DNA from: an uncultured Oscillibacter sp.
Lineage (GTDB): Bacteria > Bacillota_A > Clostridia > Oscillospirales > Oscillospiraceae
Assembly (NCBI GenBank): GCA_951800675.1
Contig: CATOKC010000017.1
Location: 1-33,706 of the forward strand
Length of the DNA: 33,706 nucleotides
Reading direction: 5' to 3'
Part shown: positions 6,847-14,340 of the stretch, piece by piece
Position numbering within the stretch: position 1 is the stretch's first letter
How the letters are laid out: each line of letters begins with the position of its first letter
Made by a program: the position numbers and the translations under genes
The notes under the pieces: generated by a model
Seen by the model: only the letters and a program-made list of their open reading frames with translations
Told to the model about the DNA's origin: nothing
Database searches by the model: none

Positions 6847-9800
6847 TTACAGATCGCCGCTATATGCCTTGCTCCAATGAGCGACCCAGTTGGGCAGTTC
6901 GGTCGAGCCTTCGTTTTGAAGCTTGACCTGCATCTGGGCATTGGCGCCGCTCTGGGGGTCTTTCACCGGAACGCCGCCCGCGTTTGCCAGACCCGGATTG
7001 AAGGTGATGAGCATGAGGTTGGGGCGGTCGATGCGGTAGCGCAGAACGCTTCCAATGGAGGCGTTGTGGACGTTTGGCGTGGGATGCTCCAGGACTGCCC
7101 CGATGGTGACGGAGAGAGAGCCCAGGTTGACAAAGCCGTTGATCGGAGTGATGCTGCCGGCGGGGTGTCCGTTCAGTCCTCCGTTGCAGCTGTCGATCTT
7201 TGGCGGGTCCGCGAGGTTGCCGCTGGGACTGTAGGTGGGCTCCTGGTTGAAAATGATGGTCAGATACCCGGGGCCATTGGGATTGGAGGGATCATCCGGA
7301 GTGTAGGCGCAGGTGGCGGTCAGCTCGTCGGTGATGCTCTTGATATAGTCGCCGGAGGCCTGGAAGGCGTAGTTTTCGGAGTCCGCCGGCTTCGCGCCCA
7401 CAATCAGCACATAGGGAATCTGGTTTTTCATATAGGTGTCCATGTTGATACTCCCGGTTCCGCTCAGCACCCGGTTGGCGTGCTGGGGAAGCGTCTCCAT
7501 GACCACCGATTCCGTGGGGAAGTTCGCGTTGGACTGGGGATTGCCCAGAGCCTCCCAGCACCTCTGCTTGGCCTCAGGCTTGGCATAGAGGTCAAAGAGG
7601 CTGTTGCGGTAGTTCGTGCCCACATCGTCCGGGTCGTCGTTGGGCATGAAGTACATCATGGCGTCCAGAACGGTTTTGCCGGTATAGGCCTGGGGGAGGG
7701 GGCCTCTGGTGGTATCCACAAAGGCGGCTCCCTCCAGGAAGGGCTGGTTGAACAGGGTGTTTGCCAGCTCACGGTGGTTCACCAGGACGTAGCGCAGCTG
7801 GGAAGCGGGCTTTACCTTGATGTCAATGCTGTTGCCGATGCCGCTGATGTCCATTTTGGGCGGGTCCGGCGGGGTGGTGGTGAACCTGAAGCACAGGGCG
7901 TTCTTGGAGGGAGTGCCGTCCTCGTTGGTGGCGACCAGGTACACCAGGTAGGTGGTCTCCGAGGCCAGACCCTCAATGCGGAGGGTGTCCCGCGTCGAGA
8001 TGTCGGTGGTGTTGGCGAACTGGGTGGTGTTGGACACGAAGCCCTTTTGCTGTACGATGTTCAGCGGAACGGGGGCCGTGTTGTTTAGGTAAACATGAGG
8101 AACCGGGGACGTCAGGCTGTCGCCCAGTTTTTCCAAGGAGGGCTTCCCGCCGCCGTCCCGCAGGATGGGTTCCTCCTCGTGCATGGTATAGGAGGTTCCG
8201 GTGGGGCGGTTGTTCGCGTCCATGGTTACGTTGTCCAGGGGGATGGCCGCGGCGTAGACCCTGCCCAGACGGGAGAGGCCGAAGTTGATGGTGGCGTAAT
8301 TGGCCCGGGTGGAGATGCCCTGATAGCCGATGGTGATAATGGGGGCCTCGTCCGGCGGGTCAATGGCCAGGGGGTAGGGATCGGGGTCGCCGATGGGAGT
8401 GATCTGCCAGGAGGAGTTGATTTCCTTGCCCTGTATCCGGGCCAGGTTGCCGATCTGGGAGTTGGAGCCCGCGAAGAGCTGGACCTCCATGCGGACGGTG
8501 CTTTCCACGGTGCCCTTGGTGGGAACGATGGCAAACTCCAGCTCCTCGGTGAACTCGTTCAGGAAGGGCCGCCCCTGTCCGGACTGGACAGTGCCGAAGA
8601 AACCGCTGTTCAGCAGGGATTCGTTGGTCCCGTTGTTGAAGTTTCCGTTCAGGCTGTTGTAGACCTTGGTGGTTCCCGCTCCGGTCAGGTTGGCGTTGAT
8701 GGTGCCCAGGTGGTGCCAGCCGGCGTTTCCGGTATTGGGTCTGCGGACCAGAAGGTCGTACTCAATGCTGGCGTAGCTCCAGATAATCATGTCCCACCGG
8801 GTGTCCTTGGACACGGCCTCGGTGCCCTCGGGGTCCATGCGGAAGATTCGGGCGGGCCGGGTGTCGCCGTTGAAGGTGACGGTTTCCTCGATTTCGTTGG
8901 GGGTCAGCGTCACCGTGGCGAAGGCGGTGGTAAAGGGCTTGTAGGTGGGGTTTATGATCGCGTTGTTGGAGGTGTCCTCCACCTTCCAGATTCGGAAGTA
9001 ATAGGACTGGCCGCTCTGGAGCTTAAGGCCCGTCTCTCTGGGGAAGGTGATGATGGTCTTGCCGTTTTCCTGGCTGACCTGGGCCTCCCGGAAATCGATC
9101 CAATGGGGCAGGGCCTCCAGCTCCTCATTCGTCTGGCTGACCTTTACCGGGACCTGCGTTTCCGGGCGGGGCTTGCTGTTGGCATTGGAGGGAGGCGTGC
9201 CGGTCCAGAGGGTAATGTACTTCTGGAGCACCGTGGCCAGGGTGTTCTTGGCCTGGATTTTTTCCTCCCCGGAGCTGCTGGTTACCTTCTGGTAGAGATC
9301 AAAGAAGTTGTCGTATACGCCCAGGTTGCTGTCCTGCGCGCCCAGAACGGTCTCGCTGAAAACGATGCTCACGTCGCTGGTGGCCCAGGGGTGTTCCACC
9401 TCGTTGGCGTCCGTGTTGAAGTCGCTGTAGCTCAAATCCGCCGTGGGCCGCTCGTTGTCCTGGGTCTTGATGGGGAAGGGGAAGGCGATGGCGGCGTTAT
9501 AGACGCCGTAGTTTCCGGTGGTGTCCTTGAAGGCGTAGAAGAGGTCGTATTCCGTCTGTCCCTCCAGCCGGCTGACGGTGAAGGTGTAAGCGGTGGCGCC
9601 CCTGGCGGCCCGGATGGGACCGCCCTTGTTGATGACCTTTCCGCCTACCAGGATGCCCTCGATTTTGATTTGGTCCAGCTGGGTGGGCTCTTTCGTGTTG
9701 ATGCCGAAGTTGTCCCCCCGCTTGGTCACGGCCCAGCTCAGAGAACCGGGTTCATCCAAGGTGAAGGACAGCGTGACGGAGGTGCCCGTGTAGCTGACCA

Positions 9801-11874
9801 CGTGGAGGTCCTGGATGGTGGGCGGGGTCATGTCCTTGGTGGTGAACTGGACCCGGCGGACGGCGGAGCTCTTGCCGTTGTCCGCGTCGTTGAGCCAGAG
9901 ATAGAGGTCATACTGGGTCTGCTCCTGGAGGTGCGAGGTATTGATGCGGGAGAGCAGGAAGGGGGTGTTTTTCCGCAGGGTCACGATGCCATAGCCCAGG
10001 TTTCCGGGCAGAGCCGCGGCACGGAAGTCCGCCGCCGTGGGGGCCACGGAGCCTCTGGGGAAGAGGGCGTAGTACATCTGGCAGTCCTTAGTGGCCATGA
10101 CCATGACCTGGGCCACCTGCTCGCCGTCGCCGTCCACCGTGAGAATGGGATTTTGGGGATAGCCGTTGACAAAGTTGGGGGCGGAGTCGTCCGGCGTGGT
10201 GAAGGCGGCGATCTTCACGGGGCTGCGCCGTCCTCTGGCGTCCACCAGCAGGGCGGAGATGTAATAGGAGCCCTCTCGGGTCAGGCCCGTGATCCGGGTG
10301 GTGATCTCCGTATTGGAGGCGTTGACCCGCAGGTTGCCGCTGCGGAGAATCTTGGCGTGGGAGCCGGGATTCATCAGCTCCTCCTCCCCTAGGGAGCCGT
10401 CCATCAGGGCGGTGATGCCCCAGTAGACCGTGCCGGGCTTGTTGGTGCTGAACACCGCGTTGGCGGACGTGGGGGCGATGTCCCGGGCCTTGGGATAGCC
10501 CGCCAGGAGTCTGGGATCCTCGGAGGATTCGGCGGCGTCGTTGGTGTTCATATTCTGGTTGTTGACGTTTCCGGTAATTCCGGGACGGATATAGATGGTG
10601 TCTGGCAGCATGGAGACGTTGGAGCCCGGGGCGTTGATGTTCAGGTGCCCGATGCTGCCCTCTCCGGTGACGGGGGTGGCCCCGTCCAGGTTCAGCTCCC
10701 GGATGGAGGCCCGGTCGTCAATGGTCAAGGTGGCGTTGACCGCCTGTTCGTCCATGGTGATGACGTCGGCCACGCCCTGGGCCATCTGGAGGGCGGAATT
10801 CGGGGTCAGGTTTACCACCCGCTTGATGTTGCCTGCCAGCTGGAGCTGAATACCCTCCGCGCCGTCCAGGCGGATGGTCTGGAGCCCCAGGCCGTCCTCG
10901 GTGCGGTCCTCCAGATAGCCGGAGGTGCGGACCGTGACCTCACCGATGTTGGTGAGACCCTCGGCCTGGACGGAGAGGAACTGCTCCGAGAGGCTGTCCA
11001 GCTCCAGGGCACCGGCGGTGACGTTGCGCAAAAGGACGCTCTGCTTGCCGCCCTCGGCCTCGCCGCCGCCGCAGATGACAATTTTTCCCTGGACGGTGAC
11101 GTTTTCCAGCTCCACGTTCCCCAGGCCCACGCCGCCGGTGAGGTAGAGGTTGCCGGTGACGACGGTGTCTTTCAGCTTCACTCCCGGGGTGGTGATGGTC
11201 AGGTTGCCGTATACGCCGCCGGAGGTCTGCTCGCCCGGCTCCTGAACCAGGGTGCCCAGGGCGCGGACCAGGAAGCAGGCCATCTGACCCCGGGTGATGG
11301 GCCGGTCCGGCTTAAAGCTGCCGTCGGCATAGCCCTGGATGATGCCAAGCTCCGCGGCCTCCTGAACCATTCCCCGGCTCCAGCCGCCGATGTCCCGCAT
11401 GTCGGTGAAGGAGGAATTGGCGGCGTTGGGGACGCCCTGGAAGCGGAGGCACCGGCCCAGAAGGACGGCGGCCTGCTCCCGGGTTACCAGGGAGTAGGGG
11501 GCGGCGGTGGTGGGGCTGGTGCCGTTGAAATAGCCCGCCTGGAGGGCGATGCTGATATCCTCGGCAAACCAGTCGTTGGGGTTTACATCGGTGAAGGGGA
11601 TAGAGGGGCTTTGCTCGGTGTAGCCGAAGGCCCGGTTCACCAGGGTGACGAATTCAGCCCGGGTGATGCTCCGGTCCTCGTGCAGGTTGCCGCTGGAATC
11701 GCCCCGCATGACGCCCCAGTCCTGGACCTGCTCCAGGTAGGGGGTCATCCACTCCGCCGCCTGGACAGGACGGGCGGAGAGGACGGCGCAAAGGGCCAGG
11801 GCAGTAAGAACCAGGGCCGCCAGACAGGCGAACCCTGGCCGGGAAGCGCGGCGGGCGCGGTTTTGCTGAGTCAT
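6847..11874 (-). CDS. Secreted 1675-aa SLH protein with beta-helix-like and fibronectin-like regions
   Basis: The signal peptide covers residues 1-40 (basic start, long hydrophobic core, cut near PVQA-A). Three SLH domains follow at the N-terminus (about 41-215), each with a TRAE/TREQ/TRGQ-type motif. A repetitive region (about 217-440: GNLTITTPGVKLKDTVV, GNLYLTGG, LNLDG) has the short-strand rhythm of a right-handed beta helix. Several Fn3-like modules follow (from about 455), each ending in strands like YDLYLWLNDADNG or TTYLVYLVATNEDGT. The last part carries no recognised domain. Its anchor is at the N-terminus, opposite to its 1304-aa neighbour. A cell-surface structural or adhesive role is inferred. 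ATG 11874 has AAGGAGG nine bases upstream and starts 28 bp after the first PilZ gene, so it is part of the operon. Confidence 0.87.
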   Translation of the reverse strand: MTQQNRARRASRPGFACLAALVLTALALCAVLSARPVQAAEWMTPYLEQVQDWGVMRGDSSGNLHEDRSITRAEFVTLVNRAFGYTEQSPSIPFTDVNPNDWFAEDISIALQAGYFNGTSPTTAAPYSLVTREQAAVLLGRCLRFQGVPNAANSSFTDMRDIGGWSRGMVQEAAELGIIQGYADGSFKPDRPITRGQMACFLVRALGTLVQEPGEQTSGGVYGNLTITTPGVKLKDTVVTGNLYLTGGVGLGNVELENVTVQGKIVICGGGEAEGGKQSVLLRNVTAGALELDSLSEQFLSVQAEGLTNIGEVTVRTSGYLEDRTEDGLGLQTIRLDGAEGIQLQLAGNIKRVVNLTPNSALQMAQGVADVITMDEQAVNATLTIDDRASIRELNLDGATPVTGEGSIGHLNINAPGSNVSMLPDTIYIRPGITGNVNNQNMNTNDAAESSEDPRLLAGYPKARDIAPTSANAVFSTNKPGTVYWGITALMDGSLGEEELMNPGSHAKILRSGNLRVNASNTEITTRITGLTREGSYYISALLVDARGRRSPVKIAAFTTPDDSAPNFVNGYPQNPILTVDGDGEQVAQVMVMATKDCQMYYALFPRGSVAPTAADFRAAALPGNLGYGIVTLRKNTPFLLSRINTSHLQEQTQYDLYLWLNDADNGKSSAVRRVQFTTKDMTPPTIQDLHVVSYTGTSVTLSFTLDEPGSLSWAVTKRGDNFGINTKEPTQLDQIKIEGILVGGKVINKGGPIRAARGATAYTFTVSRLEGQTEYDLFYAFKDTTGNYGVYNAAIAFPFPIKTQDNERPTADLSYSDFNTDANEVEHPWATSDVSIVFSETVLGAQDSNLGVYDNFFDLYQKVTSSSGEEKIQAKNTLATVLQKYITLWTGTPPSNANSKPRPETQVPVKVSQTNEELEALPHWIDFREAQVSQENGKTIITFPRETGLKLQSGQSYYFRIWKVEDTSNNAIINPTYKPFTTAFATVTLTPNEIEETVTFNGDTRPARIFRMDPEGTEAVSKDTRWDMIIWSYASIEYDLLVRRPNTGNAGWHHLGTINANLTGAGTTKVYNSLNGNFNNGTNESLLNSGFFGTVQSGQGRPFLNEFTEELEFAIVPTKGTVESTVRMEVQLFAGSNSQIGNLARIQGKEINSSWQITPIGDPDPYPLAIDPPDEAPIITIGYQGISTRANYATINFGLSRLGRVYAAAIPLDNVTMDANNRPTGTSYTMHEEEPILRDGGGKPSLEKLGDSLTSPVPHVYLNNTAPVPLNIVQQKGFVSNTTQFANTTDISTRDTLRIEGLASETTYLVYLVATNEDGTPSKNALCFRFTTTPPDPPKMDISGIGNSIDIKVKPASQLRYVLVNHRELANTLFNQPFLEGAAFVDTTRGPLPQAYTGKTVLDAMMYFMPNDDPDDVGTNYRNSLFDLYAKPEAKQRCWEALGNPQSNANFPTESVVMETLPQHANRVLSGTGSINMDTYMKNQIPYVLIVGAKPADSENYAFQASGDYIKSITDELTATCAYTPDDPSNPNGPGYLTIIFNQEPTYSPSGNLADPPKIDSCNGGLNGHPAGSITPINGFVNLGSLSVTIGAVLEHPTPNVHNASIGSVLRYRIDRPNLMLITFNPGLANAGGVPVKDPQSGANAQMQVKLQNEGSTELPNWVAHWSKAYSGDL

Positions 11875-11902
11875 GGTTTGATTCCTCCTTGTTCCGTCAG
11901 TC

Positions 11903-12493
11903 CTAAACGTCGCGGCTTTGCAGCTGGAGGCTGAACACCGCCTCCCGCACCACGACCTCCTCGTCCTCGCACATGTTCACGAATTTGGTGGCGTACATAA
12001 AGCGGTCGTTTTGCAGCTCCTGCTTTCGCAGAATTTCGCAGCGCAGAATCACTGGCTCCTCCGTGGGGGTGACGACAATCTCCATCTGCTCGTGCGCCTC
12101 CAGCTGGCAGTCCGCGTAAAAGGCGATGCCGCCGCAGCTGAGGTCGATGGACTGCACGCTCCGCCTTCCCTTCCAGGAGGAGCTGGGCAGGGCGTAGAGG
12201 AAGGTGTCGAATTTCACTGGGACCCGCAGGTTTCGCCGGACCTCTGGGTCCAGGGTGGCGATTTTTTCCAGAAGCACCGCGTCTCCCCGCTGGCGGAGGA
12301 TGCGGCACTGGATGGGCAGCTCCTCGCTGCTGGCGCTGAACAGCGTGACCACCTCGTGCTCCATTACACTGTCCACCTTGTGGTCCAGGATGTTCAGCCG
12401 CATGGGCGAGGCCCCCGCCGGGGTAGCCAGCTCGCCGTTGGCCAGAGCGTGGTTCTGGGTGTCCAGAATCAAATAGGTGTGGCTGGATGTCAT
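11903..12493 (-). CDS. PilZ-domain protein with intact c-di-GMP motifs
   Basis: A 196-residue cytosolic protein. The N-terminal half (about 5-80) is a beta-rich YcgR-N-like domain and the C-terminal half a PilZ domain. Both binding motifs are complete: R86 and R90 of RRNLR (RxxxR) and DLSCGG (D117, S119, G122). It is therefore a good candidate c-di-GMP receptor, likely acting on the flagellar motor or on the operon's other products. The ATG overlaps the stop of the FlhB-like gene by four bases (ATGA), with GGGAGG six bases upstream, so translation is coupled. The other PilZ protein of this operon has a degraded second motif, so the two may differ in ligand binding. Motif evidence is strong; the effector target is inferred. 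Confidence 0.88.
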   Translation of the reverse strand: MTSSHTYLILDTQNHALANGELATPAGASPMRLNILDHKVDSVMEHEVVTLFSASSEELPIQCRILRQRGDAVLLEKIATLDPEVRRNLRVPVKFDTFLYALPSSSWKGRRSVQSIDLSCGGIAFYADCQLEAHEQMEIVVTPTEEPVILRCEILRKQELQNDRFMYATKFVNMCEDEEVVVREAVFSLQLQSRDV

Positions 12494-12825
12494 GTTGTTT
12501 CCTCCCTTTCGCTGGACGGCGCGTGTTCCCGCGCCTCCTGAGCCTTCATGTTTCCGGTGGGGTCGAAGTGGAGGAAATACACATAAATCTCCACAATGGC
12601 CTGATACAAGCTCTCCGGAATCTCCTGGCCCAGCTGGAGCTGGGTCAGGATGGTGGAGAGGGAATTGTCCTCGTAAATGGGCACGCCGCAGTCGGCGGCG
12701 GTTTCCACGATTTTCTCCGCCATATAGCCCATGCCGGAGGCCACGATCACCGGCGCGGTGTCCCCTGGGCCGTATTGCAGGGCCACCGCTTTTTTGGCCC
12801 GGGTGGTTCCTTCAGATCTTGACAT
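12490..12825 (-). CDS. Orphan FlhB C-terminal-domain protein (YlqH/FhlB type)
   Basis: A 111-residue protein matching the cytosolic switch domain of FlhB, the flagellar type III export gate protein, without its membrane part: KKAVALQYGPGDTAPVIVASG (8-28), then GVPIYEDNSLSTIL (47-60) and LGQEIPESLYQAIVEIYVYFL (65-85). Full FlhB proteins cut themselves at an NPTH loop just before this region; here the place reads EGTTRAKKAVAL, so there is no cleavage site. Such proteins (FhlB, B. subtilis YlqH) are thought to stand in for the FlhB C-domain in export. I chose ATG 12825, 14 bp inside the preceding gene; a TTG at 12846 is an alternative start seven codons earlier. It is coupled to the PilZ gene by ATGA. 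The tail after residue 90 is polar and probably disordered. Confidence 0.85.
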   Translation of the reverse strand: MSRSEGTTRAKKAVALQYGPGDTAPVIVASGMGYMAEKIVETAADCGVPIYEDNSLSTILTQLQLGQEIPESLYQAIVEIYVYFLHFDPTGNMKAQEAREHAPSSEREETT

Positions 12826-14245
12826 TGATACTGTTCTTCCCTTCAAAGATTTTGGGGAACACCTCGGTCAGCGTGACCGGGCGGTCCATCCGCCGGACGG
12901 CCACTCGGGCGGGCTTCAGGTCGTTCCGGGTCAGAATTTGGGAGACGGCCTCCCCAATCTGCTTGGTGAAGGGGGCCGCCGCGTCGGGACAGGCGATCTG
13001 GATATCCACATCGGTTCCCTGGGCGGAGAGGATGACGTCAAAAAGGCCCAGACCCTGAACGTCCATTTTAAACAGGAAGCGCATGGTGTTCTTTCCGCCT
13101 CCGCCCCGGTTCTGCTCATCCTCGGCGTTGGGGTCCACCCACAGCTCGGAGAAGAGCATCCGCCCGTTCCACTCCATGGGGAGAAGATAGTGGCTGATAG
13201 GCATATAAACGCTCTCGTTTACCAGCATGGCGGCCAGAAGGTTCTGGAAGGCCTGCTGCACCTCGGCGCTGCCCTCTCCCCGAAAGGCCCGGGCGGCGGC
13301 GGAGGCCAGATGGTTGGAAAACTCGATGGCCTTGGAGGCGTCGCTGCCGCTTCCCCGGCTTCGAAGCAGCAGCAGGAGGGACTGGTCGTCGATGCCTCCC
13401 AGCTGGCCTTTCAGCGTGCCGTAGCCGCTGAGCTGGTGGAAGCCCTCCAACAGCTTCTCCTCAGAGCCGTTCTCATACCGGGCCACGTTCAGCGCCAGCA
13501 TGGTCAAAAGGGCCCGGGGAGTGCCCATGTCGTGGGTCCGCTCCACATAGGAGGACATGTAGGGGAAAATCTCCCGCTGGAGAAGCTGGAGATTTCCCTG
13601 CCGGTTCCCGGCGGCGATGCCGTTTTGGAGCTGGGCCGTCAGGTCCCGGAGCTTCTCCGCCCAGCTGGAGGGCATGGCGTCCGCCATGGACTGGAGGTCC
13701 CGGAGGAGGTTTCCTTCGATGTGCTTGGTGGAGTCAAAGTCCACATAGGCTTTTAAAAATTGCAGGATGTCCGTCCGCACCCCCTCGGAGGCGGCACGGG
13801 CATAGGCGCCGCGGAGCAGAGCGAAAAGAGCCCCGCCGAAACGGGTGCCGGTTTTGAACTGGCCTTGGAGAAAGTCCAGAAGCTGACTCTCGTCCATTCG
13901 CATCATCTCCAGCAAACGGCCCATCTCCTCCGCAATGCCGGCGCTGAGGCCCGAGGAGACGACAATGCCCTCCCGCCCCGAGAAGATGAGGGAGAGGCTT
14001 TCCGCTAAGCTGGGGGTTTCCCGCAGCCGCTGGAGGAAGGTTTGAAAATTGGAGTCGTAACGGATTCCGCCGTCCCCCTGCAGGTTGCTGTCCTGCTGCT
14101 CCGTCCGCCCGTCGGCGCGGACGACTTTGCTGGGGTCGGGGACATTTTGAATTTGCGTATTGTCCGGGGAAACCGTGATATTCCGGTTGACGGTGGTTTT
14201 GTCATAACCGGGGACTGGGTTGGTGGCGCCGAGCAGATCAGGCAT
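12812..14245 (-). CDS. YlqG/FliK-like flagellar protein, first gene of the minus-strand operon
   Basis: A 477-residue protein with no signal peptide or membrane segment. The N-terminal 60 residues are polar and low in hydrophobics, the middle (70-330) is alpha-helical by composition, and the last 110 residues have the beta-alpha pattern of the FliK hook-length-control C-terminal domain (MRFLFKMDVQGLGLFDVILS, then VAVRRMDRPVTLTEVFPKI). In B. subtilis ylqG lies directly before ylqH, the orphan FlhB C-domain gene, and the same pair occurs here, which supports the call. FliK domains talk to the FlhB C-domain, so the two products may interact. ATG 14245 has GAGGT about eight bases upstream. It is divergent from cheA across 95 bp. 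The FliK resemblance is moderate; the gene order is the stronger evidence. Confidence 0.65.
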   Translation of the reverse strand: MPDLLGATNPVPGYDKTTVNRNITVSPDNTQIQNVPDPSKVVRADGRTEQQDSNLQGDGGIRYDSNFQTFLQRLRETPSLAESLSLIFSGREGIVVSSGLSAGIAEEMGRLLEMMRMDESQLLDFLQGQFKTGTRFGGALFALLRGAYARAASEGVRTDILQFLKAYVDFDSTKHIEGNLLRDLQSMADAMPSSWAEKLRDLTAQLQNGIAAGNRQGNLQLLQREIFPYMSSYVERTHDMGTPRALLTMLALNVARYENGSEEKLLEGFHQLSGYGTLKGQLGGIDDQSLLLLLRSRGSGSDASKAIEFSNHLASAAARAFRGEGSAEVQQAFQNLLAAMLVNESVYMPISHYLLPMEWNGRMLFSELWVDPNAEDEQNRGGGGKNTMRFLFKMDVQGLGLFDVILSAQGTDVDIQIACPDAAAPFTKQIGEAVSQILTRNDLKPARVAVRRMDRPVTLTEVFPKIFEGKNSINVKI

Positions 14246-14340
14246 TCATGACACCTCACAGAAAAAACTTGCCGCCGCTACTTATTTTTTTAGCGCAACA
14301 GGTCGATAGTAATGAAAAAGGCTGATAAGGTGGTGTTTTC

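Noticed and set aside
6829..10392. Two + strand open frames (419 and 765 aa) opposite the 1675-aa SLH gene
   Set aside because: Same reason: Gly/Val/Ala-rich shadow sequences opposite a well-supported gene.
14246..14340. Sigma-28 promoter for cheA or for the divergent operon
   Set aside because: GTCGATAG at 14302-14309 resembles the -10, but no TAAA lies at proper spacing on that strand, and the minus strand shows no good -10. The 95-bp gap holds no promoter I can support.
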